Shown here: positions 50,965 to 58,741 of the stretch, in pieces | Layout of the letters: each line of letters opens with the position of its first letter | Numbering within the stretch: position 1 is the stretch's first letter | Source: CAZMGV01 sp964565925 | Lineage (GTDB): Bacteria; JAGRBM01; JAHCIT01 | Direction: 5' to 3' | Assembly: GCA_964565925.1 (NCBI GenBank) | Contig: CAZMGV010000002.1 | Location: 186,001-250,000, forward strand | DNA length: 64,000 nucleotides | Position numbers and translations under genes: made by a program | Notes under the pieces: generated by a model | Databases searched by the model: none | What the model was told of the DNA's origin: nothing | The model's input: only the letters and a program-made list of their open reading frames with translations

Positions 50965-51654
50965 GTGACCCAGCGTCAGATTTTCCACCCCGCCGCGTTG
51001 GCCGTCATCCTTGGACTGTTCATCCCCGCCGGACCGGCCGGCGCCCAGGTGATCGATCTCCATCCGCCCGCGCTTGAGTTCATTACCGTCACTCCCCCGC
51101 CCGAGACCCGCGACGCGGTCCGGATCCCCGGCGCTTTTCAGGAAGTCCGCCCGCTCCAGTACTGCGACTTCTGCCCGAAGCGCGACCGGTTCGACGAGGA
51201 CCTCACCCAGTTCCTGCTGCTCACGATGGTGGCGAACCGCGTCTACCGCCCCAAGACGGACGGATTCTGGAAACCGGAGACCACGCTCTGGAAAGAGAAT
51301 GTCAGCCGGTTCCGGTTCTACGACGGCGACCGCTGGCAGACCGACACATTCCTCCACCCGGTTGTCGCGACGGCGACCTATCTCACGCTGAGAGACCGGG
51401 GGTATTCCCGCGCCGGTGCGGCATTTTTCCTGATGACGTCGCTCACCGCCCGGGAGTTCGCCGTGAAGGCCTGGGGCGACCGCGTGTCGATGGACGACGC
51501 CTTTATCTTCACCGCCAGCGGGCTGCTGTTCGGAACGATCATCGAGAAAGTCCCGCCGCTCAGACGTCACCTGATGCCCCATCGCCACGGAGACGAGAAG
51601 CCGGGCGATCTGCGGTGGGACTGGTCGCCCACCCGCGTGTCGGTGCAGTGGTAA
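50965..51654 (+). CDS. DUF3943-like exported protein
   Basis: GTG start set by a strong AGGAGGTG 5 bp upstream. N-terminal signal peptide (LAVILGLFIPAGPAGA). The mature part resembles DUF3943 proteins of the outer membrane: HPVVATATYLTLRDRGYSRAGAAFFLMTSLTAREFAVKAW and SMDDAFIFTASGLLFGTIIE. Cys pair in CDFC. Function unknown. Confidence 0.7.
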   Translation: MTQRQIFHPAALAVILGLFIPAGPAGAQVIDLHPPALEFITVTPPPETRDAVRIPGAFQEVRPLQYCDFCPKRDRFDEDLTQFLLLTMVANRVYRPKTDGFWKPETTLWKENVSRFRFYDGDRWQTDTFLHPVVATATYLTLRDRGYSRAGAAFFLMTSLTAREFAVKAWGDRVSMDDAFIFTASGLLFGTIIEKVPPLRRHLMPHRHGDEKPGDLRWDWSPTRVSVQW

Positions 51655-51678
51655 AAATGGCGGTAACGGCTTCGGGAC

Positions 51679-52419
51679 TCACCGGAACAGGAACGGGATC
51701 ACGAGGTGCGCGGTGCAGTGGGCCGCGACGATAAACGCCGGCCCGATCCAGAACGCGGCGCCGCTCATGACCACGCCCGGAAACAGGAACCGGGTGGCGA
51801 GCAGCTTGGGCAGGAATCCGGTCCCGGCGGGCGGCAGCTCATGGGACAGGCTGAACAGTAGCCCGACCGCAACCATCGTCAGCAGTCGCGACGGCATTTC
51901 TCCGAGCCGCCGCCGCAGGGCCGAATAAACGGCCGGCAGAACCATCAGCCGGAACAGAACCTCTTCGATCAGACCCGCCGAGAACCCCTGCTGGAGTCCG
52001 GGCCGGGAACTTTCCTCGGGCGGAATGAACGACGGCAGCTTTGATCCGAAAATCCAGTAGAGAATGAACGCGACGGCGACCGCCACGGCGGCGCCCGCTG
52101 CAGCCCGTGGAAGCTCGGTGATCACCTCCCTGGGGGAGGGCCGGAACCGGACCGCCCAGAAGGCGATCACCGCCAGCGAAACCGCCGGGATGGCGAGAGC
52201 GGATCCGAAGCCCGCGAAAGTCTGCACCAGCGGATCGCCTGCCGGGAGCTGCTCCTGAGTCGCCGGAGAGGTCCAGTGGAGCGCGGCCATCACCAGCCAG
52301 TACGGAACCAGAATGACCGCCGCCGAGGCGGTCCGGCGCAGGAAGGGTCGCTCGCCGGCGCCGTCCGGATTGGCACCCGGGCTGGCGGCTGAACCGGTTT
52401 CTATACTGGTCTCTGGCAT
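51679..52419 (-). CDS. CPBP-family intramembrane protease (second copy)
   Basis: 246 aa, about seven transmembrane helices. Motifs EEVLFRL (EExxxR), FSLSH (FxxxH) and AHCTAH (HxxxH variant of motif 3) fit CPBP/Rce1-like proteases in the inner membrane. Substrate unknown. It diverges from the methyltransferase gene (77-bp spacer). Confidence 0.82.
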   Translation of the reverse strand: MPETSIETGSAASPGANPDGAGERPFLRRTASAAVILVPYWLVMAALHWTSPATQEQLPAGDPLVQTFAGFGSALAIPAVSLAVIAFWAVRFRPSPREVITELPRAAAGAAVAVAVAFILYWIFGSKLPSFIPPEESSRPGLQQGFSAGLIEEVLFRLMVLPAVYSALRRRLGEMPSRLLTMVAVGLLFSLSHELPPAGTGFLPKLLATRFLFPGVVMSGAAFWIGPAFIVAAHCTAHLVIPFLFR

Positions 52420-52496
52420 GGGAGTTTCAGGATGAGAGACAGGGCCCCGGCTGGCAAATGTGACCTCTCCGCAAAAACAGCTAAGCTGTCCGCACC

Positions 52497-53105
52497 ATGT
52501 CTTTCTACGCCGAAAAAATATTCCCCCGGATCAACGATCTCGCCACCCAGCCGTTCGCGGATTTGCGCGCGCGGGCGCTGGAACAGGCGTCAGGCACCGT
52601 GCTCGAGATCGGGGCCGGAACGGGCCTCAACTTCGCGCACTATCCGAAGGCGGTCACGAAGGTCACCGCGCTGGAGCCCTCCCCCGGGATGCTCAAGCGG
52701 GCCGAGGGCCGCGTCGCCGGGGCCCCCGTGCCGGTAGAGCTGAAACTGGGCGAAGCGGAAAACCTCCCCTTCCCCGACAGTTCGTTCGACACCGTCGCCG
52801 CGACACTCGTCTTCTGCTCGGTCGCAGATCCGGCGAAGGCCGTAAACGAGGTGAAACGGGTGCTGAAACCGGGCGGCAAATGGCTGCTGCTCGAACACAT
52901 CCGCTCGGCCGAGCCGGGAATGCTCCGGTGGCAGCAGCGGTGGAACCCGCTCTGGAGCAAGATATTCCTGGGCTGCACGCTGGACCGCGACATCCCGGCG
53001 CTGATCCGGGCGGCGGGTTTCGACGCCTCGGGCGTGAAGGAGTTCGACATCGAGGGCGTGGGGGTCGTGAGACACCTGGCCGCCGGGGTGGCGCGCAAAG
53101 CCTGA
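52497..53105 (+). CDS. Class I SAM-dependent methyltransferase (UbiE-like)
   Basis: 202 aa, Rossmann-type methyltransferase: motif I LEIGAGTGLNFAHY, acidic residue in LEPSPGM, motif ENLPFPDSSFDTV and post-motif RVLKPGGKWLLLEH. Similar to methyltransferases acting on quinone or lipid precursors. It lies directly upstream of the second UbiB-like kinase on the same strand, suggesting a shared lipid or quinone role, though an operator separates them. Confidence 0.88.
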   Translation: MSFYAEKIFPRINDLATQPFADLRARALEQASGTVLEIGAGTGLNFAHYPKAVTKVTALEPSPGMLKRAEGRVAGAPVPVELKLGEAENLPFPDSSFDTVAATLVFCSVADPAKAVNEVKRVLKPGGKWLLLEHIRSAEPGMLRWQQRWNPLWSKIFLGCTLDRDIPALIRAAGFDASGVKEFDIEGVGVVRHLAAGVARKA

Positions 53106-53193
53106 ACTGCGCCCCGGAATCCCGCTCCAAACCTTCACATCCGTTTGAAATCACCGTTTGTCGCTTCGGCCCCTACGCGCTAGGTTCGCCATC

Positions 53194-53209
53194 CTGACGT
53201 GAACGTCAG
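53194..53209. promoter_or_regulatory. 16-bp palindrome CTGACGT-GA-ACGTCAG
   Basis: Perfect 7-bp inverted repeat with 2-bp spacer, 14 bp before the preferred UbiB start (GTG 53223). Its core TGACG-N4-CGTCA is identical in form to the dyad at 4701-4714. The alternative GTG 53199 lies inside it, which argues for the later start. Confidence 0.5.
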
Positions 53210-53222
53210 CCACGGGGATTCA

Positions 53223-54575
53223 GTGAAAAAGTTCTTCTACTCGGGCCTGCGGCTTGTCGCCATCTACCTGCTCGTCATCAAATACAGTTTCGTGTTCGCG
53301 GGGCTGACCGTCTCGCGGTTCCTGCCGGGCGGCAAGAAGGACGGCCACAACGAGAACGCGGTGGCGCGGTTTTCCTACTGCTTCCGGCGGATGCTGGAAG
53401 ACCTGGGCGCCACGTTCATCAAGATGGGCCAGATCATGTCCACCCGGCCGGATATTTTCCCGCCGGCGTTCATCGAGGAACTCAAGCACCTGCAGGACAA
53501 CGTCCCGCCGTTCGACCCGAAGCTCCTGCCCCGCGAGTTCGAGCTCGCCTTCGGCAAGCAGCCCTCCGAGATCTTCGCCGAGTTCAACGTCACGCCGATT
53601 GCCTCGGCGTCGGTGGCCCAGGTCCACGAGGCGAAGCTCAAGACCGGCGAGCGCGTGGCCGTCAAGATCCGCCGCCCCGGCGTGAAGCAGAAGGTCGAGT
53701 ACGACCTGTCGGTCATGCATACGTTCGCGAAATCGATTTCGTTCATTCCGTCGGTGGAAGTCACCTCGCCGGTCGAATCGGTGGAGGAGTTCGGCAACGC
53801 CATCAAGGGGCAGCTGGACCTGCGCAACGAGGCGAACAACAACCGCCGGTTCCACAAGAACTTCGCGGGCAACAAGTTCGTCGGCTTCCCGAAGCTCTAC
53901 GACGACTACTGCGCCGAGAACATCCTCACCATGGAGTTCGTCACCGGCTACCACATCGACGACGTCGCCAAGACCGACTGCGACCCCAAGGAGCTGGCCC
54001 GCTACGGCCTGCGCGCGATTTTCCAGATGATCTACAAGGACGGGTTCGTCCACGCCGACCTGCACCCGGGCAACTTCCTGTTCAACAACGGGAACCACGT
54101 CACCTACCTGGACGTGGGCATGGTGGCGACGCTGACGGACAAGGACCGCGAGAACTTCATCGAGGCGTTCATGGCCATGGCCAACAACGACGGCCGCAAG
54201 ACCGCCGAGTGCATGATGAACTTCGCCCCGTCGCACCGGATCACGGACTACGAGGATTACGTCAAGGACGTCTCGGAGCACGTGAACGAGTTTTTCTCGA
54301 AGCCGCTCAACGAGATCGAGATCTCCATCGCCGTCGCCAAGATGGTGAACGTGCTCAGGAAGCACCGCATCCGGGTCAACGCCGCCTACACGGTCGTCAA
54401 CGTCGGCCTGCTGGTGTCGGAAGGCGTGGGACGCACGCTCTACCCCGAGATCAACCTCAACGCCGAGCTCTATCCGTATCTCGCGGAAGTGTTCCAGGAG
54501 ATGATGAAGCGGCGCATGGCGAAGATGCAGGCCGAGGCCGCCGCCAGGAAGGCGCAGGCCGAAGCGCTGGCCTGA
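53223..54575 (+). CDS. ABC1/UbiB-family atypical kinase (second paralogue)
   Basis: 450 aa from GTG 53223 (GGGGA upstream). Motifs KMGQ, Ala-rich loop IASASVAQVH, VAVKIRRPG, HADLHPGNF and YLDVGM; the usual DFG is DVG here. One hydrophobic N-terminal stretch (LVAIYLLVIKYSFVFAGL) could tie it to membrane. C-terminal low-complexity tail (KMQAEAAARKAQAEALA). Likely roles in quinone or lipid biosynthesis follow from the family; no ubi genes are near. Confidence 0.88.
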   Translation: MKKFFYSGLRLVAIYLLVIKYSFVFAGLTVSRFLPGGKKDGHNENAVARFSYCFRRMLEDLGATFIKMGQIMSTRPDIFPPAFIEELKHLQDNVPPFDPKLLPREFELAFGKQPSEIFAEFNVTPIASASVAQVHEAKLKTGERVAVKIRRPGVKQKVEYDLSVMHTFAKSISFIPSVEVTSPVESVEEFGNAIKGQLDLRNEANNNRRFHKNFAGNKFVGFPKLYDDYCAENILTMEFVTGYHIDDVAKTDCDPKELARYGLRAIFQMIYKDGFVHADLHPGNFLFNNGNHVTYLDVGMVATLTDKDRENFIEAFMAMANNDGRKTAECMMNFAPSHRITDYEDYVKDVSEHVNEFFSKPLNEIEISIAVAKMVNVLRKHRIRVNAAYTVVNVGLLVSEGVGRTLYPEINLNAELYPYLAEVFQEMMKRRMAKMQAEAAARKAQAEALA

Positions 54576-54605
54576 GCGCCGGCTGACCCTCACCCTGGCC
54601 GCTGC

Positions 54606-55035
54606 CGGGAGCCGCACTCCCGGCTATTCAGTTTTCAAACATCTATCGCGGCATGCGTGGTTTCAGGCCACGAGCCGCCTTTGCGGTTTCACCACTCGCC
54701 TTCCGCCGGTCTGCGGCCGCCAGGTCAGTGCGCACCCCGGCTCGACGAGCGAGAAGGGGGGTGCGACAGCCGTAGCGGCGCTAAACCGGAAGATCCATCG
54801 AATGGCGGGAACCTGCCCTCTCCGGGGAGACCCGCCCCTGCTCACGTGGTGGACCCACGCGACAGCGGCGCGACCGGGAAGGACTTCACTGGATCCGGGG
54901 CCCGCTGATGACGGTCGCCCGGACCTGAGCTCTACCTCCGGCTTCTGAAACAGGACCCTTGCGGGTTCCGTCGTTTACCTCCGGGCCCCTTATCGGGACC
55001 ATCGGGTTCGTCCGCCGGACGGAGACTTACCTACG
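54606..55035 (-). ncRNA. Candidate novel structured RNA, copy 2 (about 430 nt)
   Basis: Inverted second copy of the RNA at 4126-4539. The block 54733-54830 is identical to 4300-4397 over 98 bp. The 5' part and tail are conserved while peripheral arms differ yet still fold: compare the loop TTTCAGG, closed by CGTGG/CCACG here and CGG/CCG in copy 1. At its 3' end, right after the tail, CCGGGAG-tgcgg-CTCCCGG (54606-54624 on the plus strand) replaces the unrelated hairpin of copy 1. That hairpin also lies 30 bp after the stop of the convergent UbiB-like gene. No ORF or known Rfam hallmark is seen. Confidence 0.65.
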
Positions 55036-55041
55036 CAAGTC

Positions 55042-55070
55042 AGTATAGAATATATAAACGGTATAATCAA
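55042..55070 (-). promoter_or_regulatory. Sigma70-type promoter of structured RNA copy 2
   Basis: TTGATT (55070-55065), 17-bp spacer, TATACT (55047-55042) on the minus strand. The spacer is nearly identical to the promoter of copy 1. The interval 55071-55277 carries only the shared AAATATTTATTC block (about 55116-55128) and no gene. Confidence 0.7.
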
Positions 55071-55277
55071 ATATGATTGTTAAAATGGCTGGATAAGCCT
55101 TTGTAATGACAGGAGAATAAATATTTTCGTGGTGCGCCCTATTTATATTTTAGCATATCGGGATTTCCGGACCGGCCGGTAACCCGGCGGAATCACTGGG
55201 GCCGAAAATTAATTGGGGCGACACGTTTCAGAAGCGTTGGCGAAGGGAAGGGAGGAAGGGAGAACGAAGGAGCGGGA

Positions 55278-55673
55278 CTACGCGCCGATTTCGGATTTGG
55301 CCCACTCGATAGTGGCCTTGGCCAGTTCCAGAAGACAGGACCGGGATATCTGCGCAGTATCATCGGTCGCGGAATGTGCATAACGGAACACTGTGGCGAA
55401 GGGAGTGAGCATGTCGGCGTTTTCGAGTTTCGGCGGAAGCCGGACGCCGTGGTCTGCCAGCAGGTCCATCAGTTCGAGCAAGTCGTGAATCTTCGGATAG
55501 TCGCCGGTTTTCAGAGCCAGTACTGCCTTGAACGATTTTTCCACTGCCTGTTGCGCGTGAAACCCCAGCGTATCGATCGTTATTTTCGGCTCGCCGGTCC
55601 CGGTAAGGATCATCAGCAGGTCCTGTTCCGCTTTCCGGATCAGGACAAGCGCGGTCTTGCGGTCTTCAGGCAA
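55278..55673 (-). CDS. HEPN-domain toxin-like protein (module A)
   Basis: 131 aa from TTG 55673, overlapping the MNT gene end by 8 bp; longer readings would run through that gene. All-helical HEPN fold (HAQQAVEKSFKAVLALKT, YPKIHDLLELMDLL) with FRYAHS as the short R-x-H catalytic element of minimal HEPN proteins. Pairs with the upstream MNT gene as a HEPN/MNT toxin-antitoxin unit, in which the MNT partner modifies and neutralises the HEPN RNase. Confidence 0.85.
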   Translation of the reverse strand: MPEDRKTALVLIRKAEQDLLMILTGTGEPKITIDTLGFHAQQAVEKSFKAVLALKTGDYPKIHDLLELMDLLADHGVRLPPKLENADMLTPFATVFRYAHSATDDTAQISRSCLLELAKATIEWAKSEIGA

Positions 55674-55977
55674 CCTGCCGGCCTTCCCGGTTCGCGTCGT
55701 AGAAGACCGAACTCGGGGAATCCTTCCCGTCGTCGAACTGTTCCTGGCTGGTGACGAGCACGTCCGCCCGGACACGCAGCGGCCTGAGCACCCGGCGCAG
55801 CCTCACCATCTCGTCCAGCTTCGACTTCACCTGCGGCTCCACCACGAGGAAATCGAGATCGCTCGATTCGCGCGCGTCGCCGCGCGCGTACGAGCCGAAC
55901 AGGATCACCCGCGACCCCTCGGGGGCCGCCGCCTTCAGTTTCGAGATGGCGGTCTGGATCAGTTCGTCCGAATACAT
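55666..55977 (-). CDS. MNT-domain nucleotidyltransferase antitoxin (module A)
   Basis: 103 aa. Minimal nucleotidyltransferase with signature GSYARGDARESSDLDFLVV (GSxxxG...SDxD). In HEPN/MNT systems such proteins AMPylate the toxin near its RxxxxH motif. ATG 55977 is only 6 nt after TACAAT (55989-55984), suggesting a leaderless message; no Shine-Dalgarno is present. Confidence 0.87.
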   Translation of the reverse strand: MYSDELIQTAISKLKAAAPEGSRVILFGSYARGDARESSDLDFLVVEPQVKSKLDEMVRLRRVLRPLRVRADVLVTSQEQFDDGKDSPSSVFYDANREGRQVA

Positions 55978-56073
55978 GGGGTTATTGTAGCCCGGAACGG
56001 GAGGGAGGGGGAAGGAGGGCGCCGGAAAGCGGCAGGAAGCTCCGAGCCCTAATCCCGTTCCGTTCTTCTTTGG

Positions 56074-56103
56074 TTGCCTGAATCCGGCCGGGGCCGGTAT
56101 AAT
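56074..56103 (+). promoter_or_regulatory. Promoter of MNT/HEPN module B
   Basis: TTGCCT (56074-56079), 18-bp spacer, consensus TATAAT (56098-56103). Transcription should begin at about 56110, the A of the MNT start codon. Confidence 0.6.
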
Positions 56104-56109
56104 GAAAAA

Positions 56110-56484
56110 ATGCTGGAGAGCTCAGCCAGAGCCGGTGCGCGTCCCCTGCCCGAGATCGAGCGCGGTCTGGGGCACGAAGGGCTTTTTGCCGGTATCCGGG
56201 GCGCTCTGCAGCAGACGTTCGGCGGACGTCTGCAGGACGCGATCCTGTTCGGTTCGTACCGGCGGGGCGGCGGTCACCGTCACAGCGATCTGGATATTCT
56301 GCTGGTGCTGACCGAGCCGATCCGCCGTGAAGCCGATCTCGAAGCCGCTTACGACGCCGTTCTGGAGATTCAGCAGTCGATCCGGCCGCTCATCTCGTTT
56401 TCGATCACCAACGAACGGCTGGAGTTTCCGGCGGAGCGCGGATCGATCCGCGACGACATCCGCCGCGACGGAATCCGGATTTGA
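56110..56484 (+). CDS. MNT-domain nucleotidyltransferase antitoxin (module B)
   Basis: 124 aa from ATG 56110; the upstream ATG codons lie in or before the promoter. Signature GSYRRGGGHRHSDLDILL (GSxxxG...SDxD). Same role as the MNT protein of module A but only distantly similar. The stop overlaps the HEPN TTG start (TTGA). Divergent from module A, with a 132-bp shared spacer. Confidence 0.85.
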   Translation: MLESSARAGARPLPEIERGLGHEGLFAGIRGALQQTFGGRLQDAILFGSYRRGGGHRHSDLDILLVLTEPIRREADLEAAYDAVLEIQQSIRPLISFSITNERLEFPAERGSIRDDIRRDGIRI

Positions 56485-56888
56485 GCGCGCACCGGGACGA
56501 GTGGGACCGGGCCGTCCGGGCGCTCCACGCCGCCCGGTGGATGCTGGAGAAGGGCGATTCCGACGGCTGCGGGTCCCGTTCCTATTTCGCGGTGTTCCAT
56601 GCCGTTTCCGCGCTGTTCCTGTTCGAGGGCAAATCGTTCCGCAAGCACGCCCAGGTGGAATCCGAGGTTCATCGCAGCCTGGTGAAAGCGGGCCGCTGGA
56701 GCCGGACGCTGGGCGGGGATTTCAAGAAACTGTCCGAATACCGCAGCGTCGGCGACTACGGCGGCGAGCACCACGTCAGTCTGCCACAGGCCGAATCCGC
56801 CATCCGGCGATGCGAGGGCATCCTGAAAAAGATCGAGGCCGATCACCCCGGCGAGTTCGTGATCTGGGATGACGAGGACGAGGGCTGA
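56481..56888 (+). CDS. HEPN-domain toxin-like protein (module B)
   Basis: 135 aa from TTG 56481, overlapping the MNT stop by 4 bp, so co-translated. Helical HEPN fold (AVRALHAARWMLEKGD, SRSYFAVFHAVSALFL), with EYRSVGDYGGEH matching the RxxxDY-type HEPN element common in MNT-linked proteins. Acidic C-terminus (WDDEDEG). Confidence 0.83.
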   Translation: MSAHRDEWDRAVRALHAARWMLEKGDSDGCGSRSYFAVFHAVSALFLFEGKSFRKHAQVESEVHRSLVKAGRWSRTLGGDFKKLSEYRSVGDYGGEHHVSLPQAESAIRRCEGILKKIEADHPGEFVIWDDEDEG

Positions 56889-56897
56889 GGTGCTCCC

Positions 56898-57455
56898 CTA
56901 ACCTCGCCCCTTCACGCTCTTCTGGTTTTTGAACGTCGGCTTCTGGCGGCGCTCGGGCGGCGCGGACAGCTCTTCAAACACAAGCTGGCAGATCGGATCG
57001 CCTTCGCGGACCAGCACTTCGAACGGACCGTGGTTGAACATCTCGAGGGTGATCCGGCCGTGGGTATCGGCGTGGATCGTCGGCGCGGTCATGTGAACGG
57101 AGATGCCGAGGCGGGCGAGCGAACTGCGGCCCTCCACACGCGCGGCGATGCGGAACTCGGACGGGATCTCCAGCCGCTCGCGGGTAAGCGCCAGGCAGAA
57201 CATGCCGGGTTTCAGTTTCCAGCGGCCTTTGGAGTCGGGCTTCAAGGCTTTAAGCCCCTCGCGGGCGAGCTTCGCGTAGTTGAGCGTCGCCAGTTCGACG
57301 GCGCGTCCCTGCATCGCCTTTTTCCAGACGTGCACGCCGCCGCCGAAGGTGAGGTCCACCGACGACGTCTGGAACGCGGACGCCGGCGGCACCGGGTCGA
57401 TACGTATGCGGCCGTCACGGATGGCGCGGCGGATATCCTGATCGGAAAGAATCAT
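56898..57455 (-). CDS. dcd: dCTP deaminase
   Basis: Deaminates dCTP to dUTP, supplying dUMP for thymidylate synthesis; some members also act as dUTPase. 185 aa trimer-forming family with SSVDLTFGG, VEGRSSLARLGISVHMTAPT (catalytic Glu region) and HGRITLEMFNHGPF. Convergent with HEPN module B (9 bp). It may be the last gene of the minus-strand run from 62199. Confidence 0.94.
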   Translation of the reverse strand: MILSDQDIRRAIRDGRIRIDPVPPASAFQTSSVDLTFGGGVHVWKKAMQGRAVELATLNYAKLAREGLKALKPDSKGRWKLKPGMFCLALTRERLEIPSEFRIAARVEGRSSLARLGISVHMTAPTIHADTHGRITLEMFNHGPFEVLVREGDPICQLVFEELSAPPERRQKPTFKNQKSVKGRG

Positions 57456-57472
57456 TGTGAGGGGATACTACT

Positions 57473-58738
57473 CTATTCCCCTTCGGACTGTCTCGCGTTC
57501 AGTTCGCGGGTCTTGAGACGTATCGGATTGCGGAGCCGTTCGAACTCGCGGGAGATCTCGCGCTTGAAGGTGTCGGTGCGGGCCTTGCGGTACTGTTCGG
57601 CCAGCTCTTCCAGCCGGGCGTAATCGTCCCTGGCGCGCGGGTTGCGCATGACCGACTGGATCCACGCCTTCTCGCTCTTCCAGAGCGCGTGAAAAACATC
57701 GAGCCCCTGCACCTCCAGATGCCGCTCGGGATCGAGCGACCGGGCCCAGTGCTTGGCGTCGCCGCCCTTCACGAGAAAATCCCCCAGCGTCGGGTATTCC
57801 AGCAAGAGCTGCTGGAGTTCCACCGAGGCGGCCAGTTCGTCGCCCTGGGCCTTGTGGAGCAGCGCCCGGCCCAGACGTCCGGTCAGCTTGTCGCCCTGAC
57901 GCTCGGCAAGCGTTTCGTAATACCGGGCGGCGTCTTCCAGATGACCGGACATATGGGCCGTGACCGCCCGCAGTTCGACGGCGAACAGCGCGCTTTTCGG
58001 GTCGATCTGGACCAGCTCTTCGGTGGCGCGGAAGGCATCGGGGTAGCGCTGCAGCCGGAACAGCACCCAGGCGAGCAGGTCGAGCGCGCGCGCATAGGCG
58101 CGGGCGTCGGCGTCCTGAAAAAAATCGAAGGCGAGTGGGAACGGCTTGTCCTTCAGGAACGGATTCTGCTGCTGGCGTTCAATCAGCTGCTCGCGGGCGG
58201 TCTCGGTGATATGAAAGAGAATCCTCGCGGCCTTCTCGTCGTTGCCCCGGGCCAGCTCGATCTCGGCCGGCACCAGCAGGGCGTCGACCAGATGGGGTTC
58301 GAGGTCGAGCGCCTGCGCCGCCAGCTCTCTCGCGGCGTCGTACTCCCGGTGGGCGAGCCGCGCGCGGGCGCCCTCGGCCAGCTCAACGGCCTGGCGCCGG
58401 TTGGCGACCCCTCTGGAGGGGCGGCCGAGGTCCTCGGCTTCGGTCTCGCCCTCGGTGGAGTCGATCTCTTCGAGCCATCCCGACAGGTAGTCCAGCGTCT
58501 GCCGGATCTCGGTGGCGCGCTTGGGGCCCGGCCCGCTTCCGTGTTCGGGCCGGGAAAGTTCGTCCTCCAGGTTCGTGCCGATGCGGATCAGCTCCGACAG
58601 GTCGTCGGAGAGCTTCGGCAGCCGGGACTCCACGATCTTCGCGGCGGCCAGAACGGTTCTCGTCCGCTCCAGGAGCTGGAGCGGGGTGAGATCGGGGCCG
58701 TCTGAATGCGATTTGGTCACTTCGGGATCATACCGCAA
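57473..58738 (-). CDS. TPR-repeat protein, cytoplasmic
   Basis: About 420 aa; no signal peptide. TPR-like helices in the middle (REYDAARELAAQALDLEPH, RYPDAFRATEELVQIDPKS, HLEDAARYYETLAE), N-terminal helical region and a charged C-terminus (FERLRNPIRLKTRELNARQ). Scaffold role inferred. Start is TTG 58738 or GTG 58717. It begins 3 bp after the glycosyltransferase stop. Confidence 0.75.
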   Translation of the reverse strand: MRYDPEVTKSHSDGPDLTPLQLLERTRTVLAAAKIVESRLPKLSDDLSELIRIGTNLEDELSRPEHGSGPGPKRATEIRQTLDYLSGWLEEIDSTEGETEAEDLGRPSRGVANRRQAVELAEGARARLAHREYDAARELAAQALDLEPHLVDALLVPAEIELARGNDEKAARILFHITETAREQLIERQQQNPFLKDKPFPLAFDFFQDADARAYARALDLLAWVLFRLQRYPDAFRATEELVQIDPKSALFAVELRAVTAHMSGHLEDAARYYETLAERQGDKLTGRLGRALLHKAQGDELAASVELQQLLLEYPTLGDFLVKGGDAKHWARSLDPERHLEVQGLDVFHALWKSEKAWIQSVMRNPRARDDYARLEELAEQYRKARTDTFKREISREFERLRNPIRLKTRELNARQSEGE

Positions 58739-58741
58739 AAC

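Noticed and set aside
53220..54617. 465-codon open frame on the minus strand
   Set aside because: Antisense of the second UbiB-like kinase.
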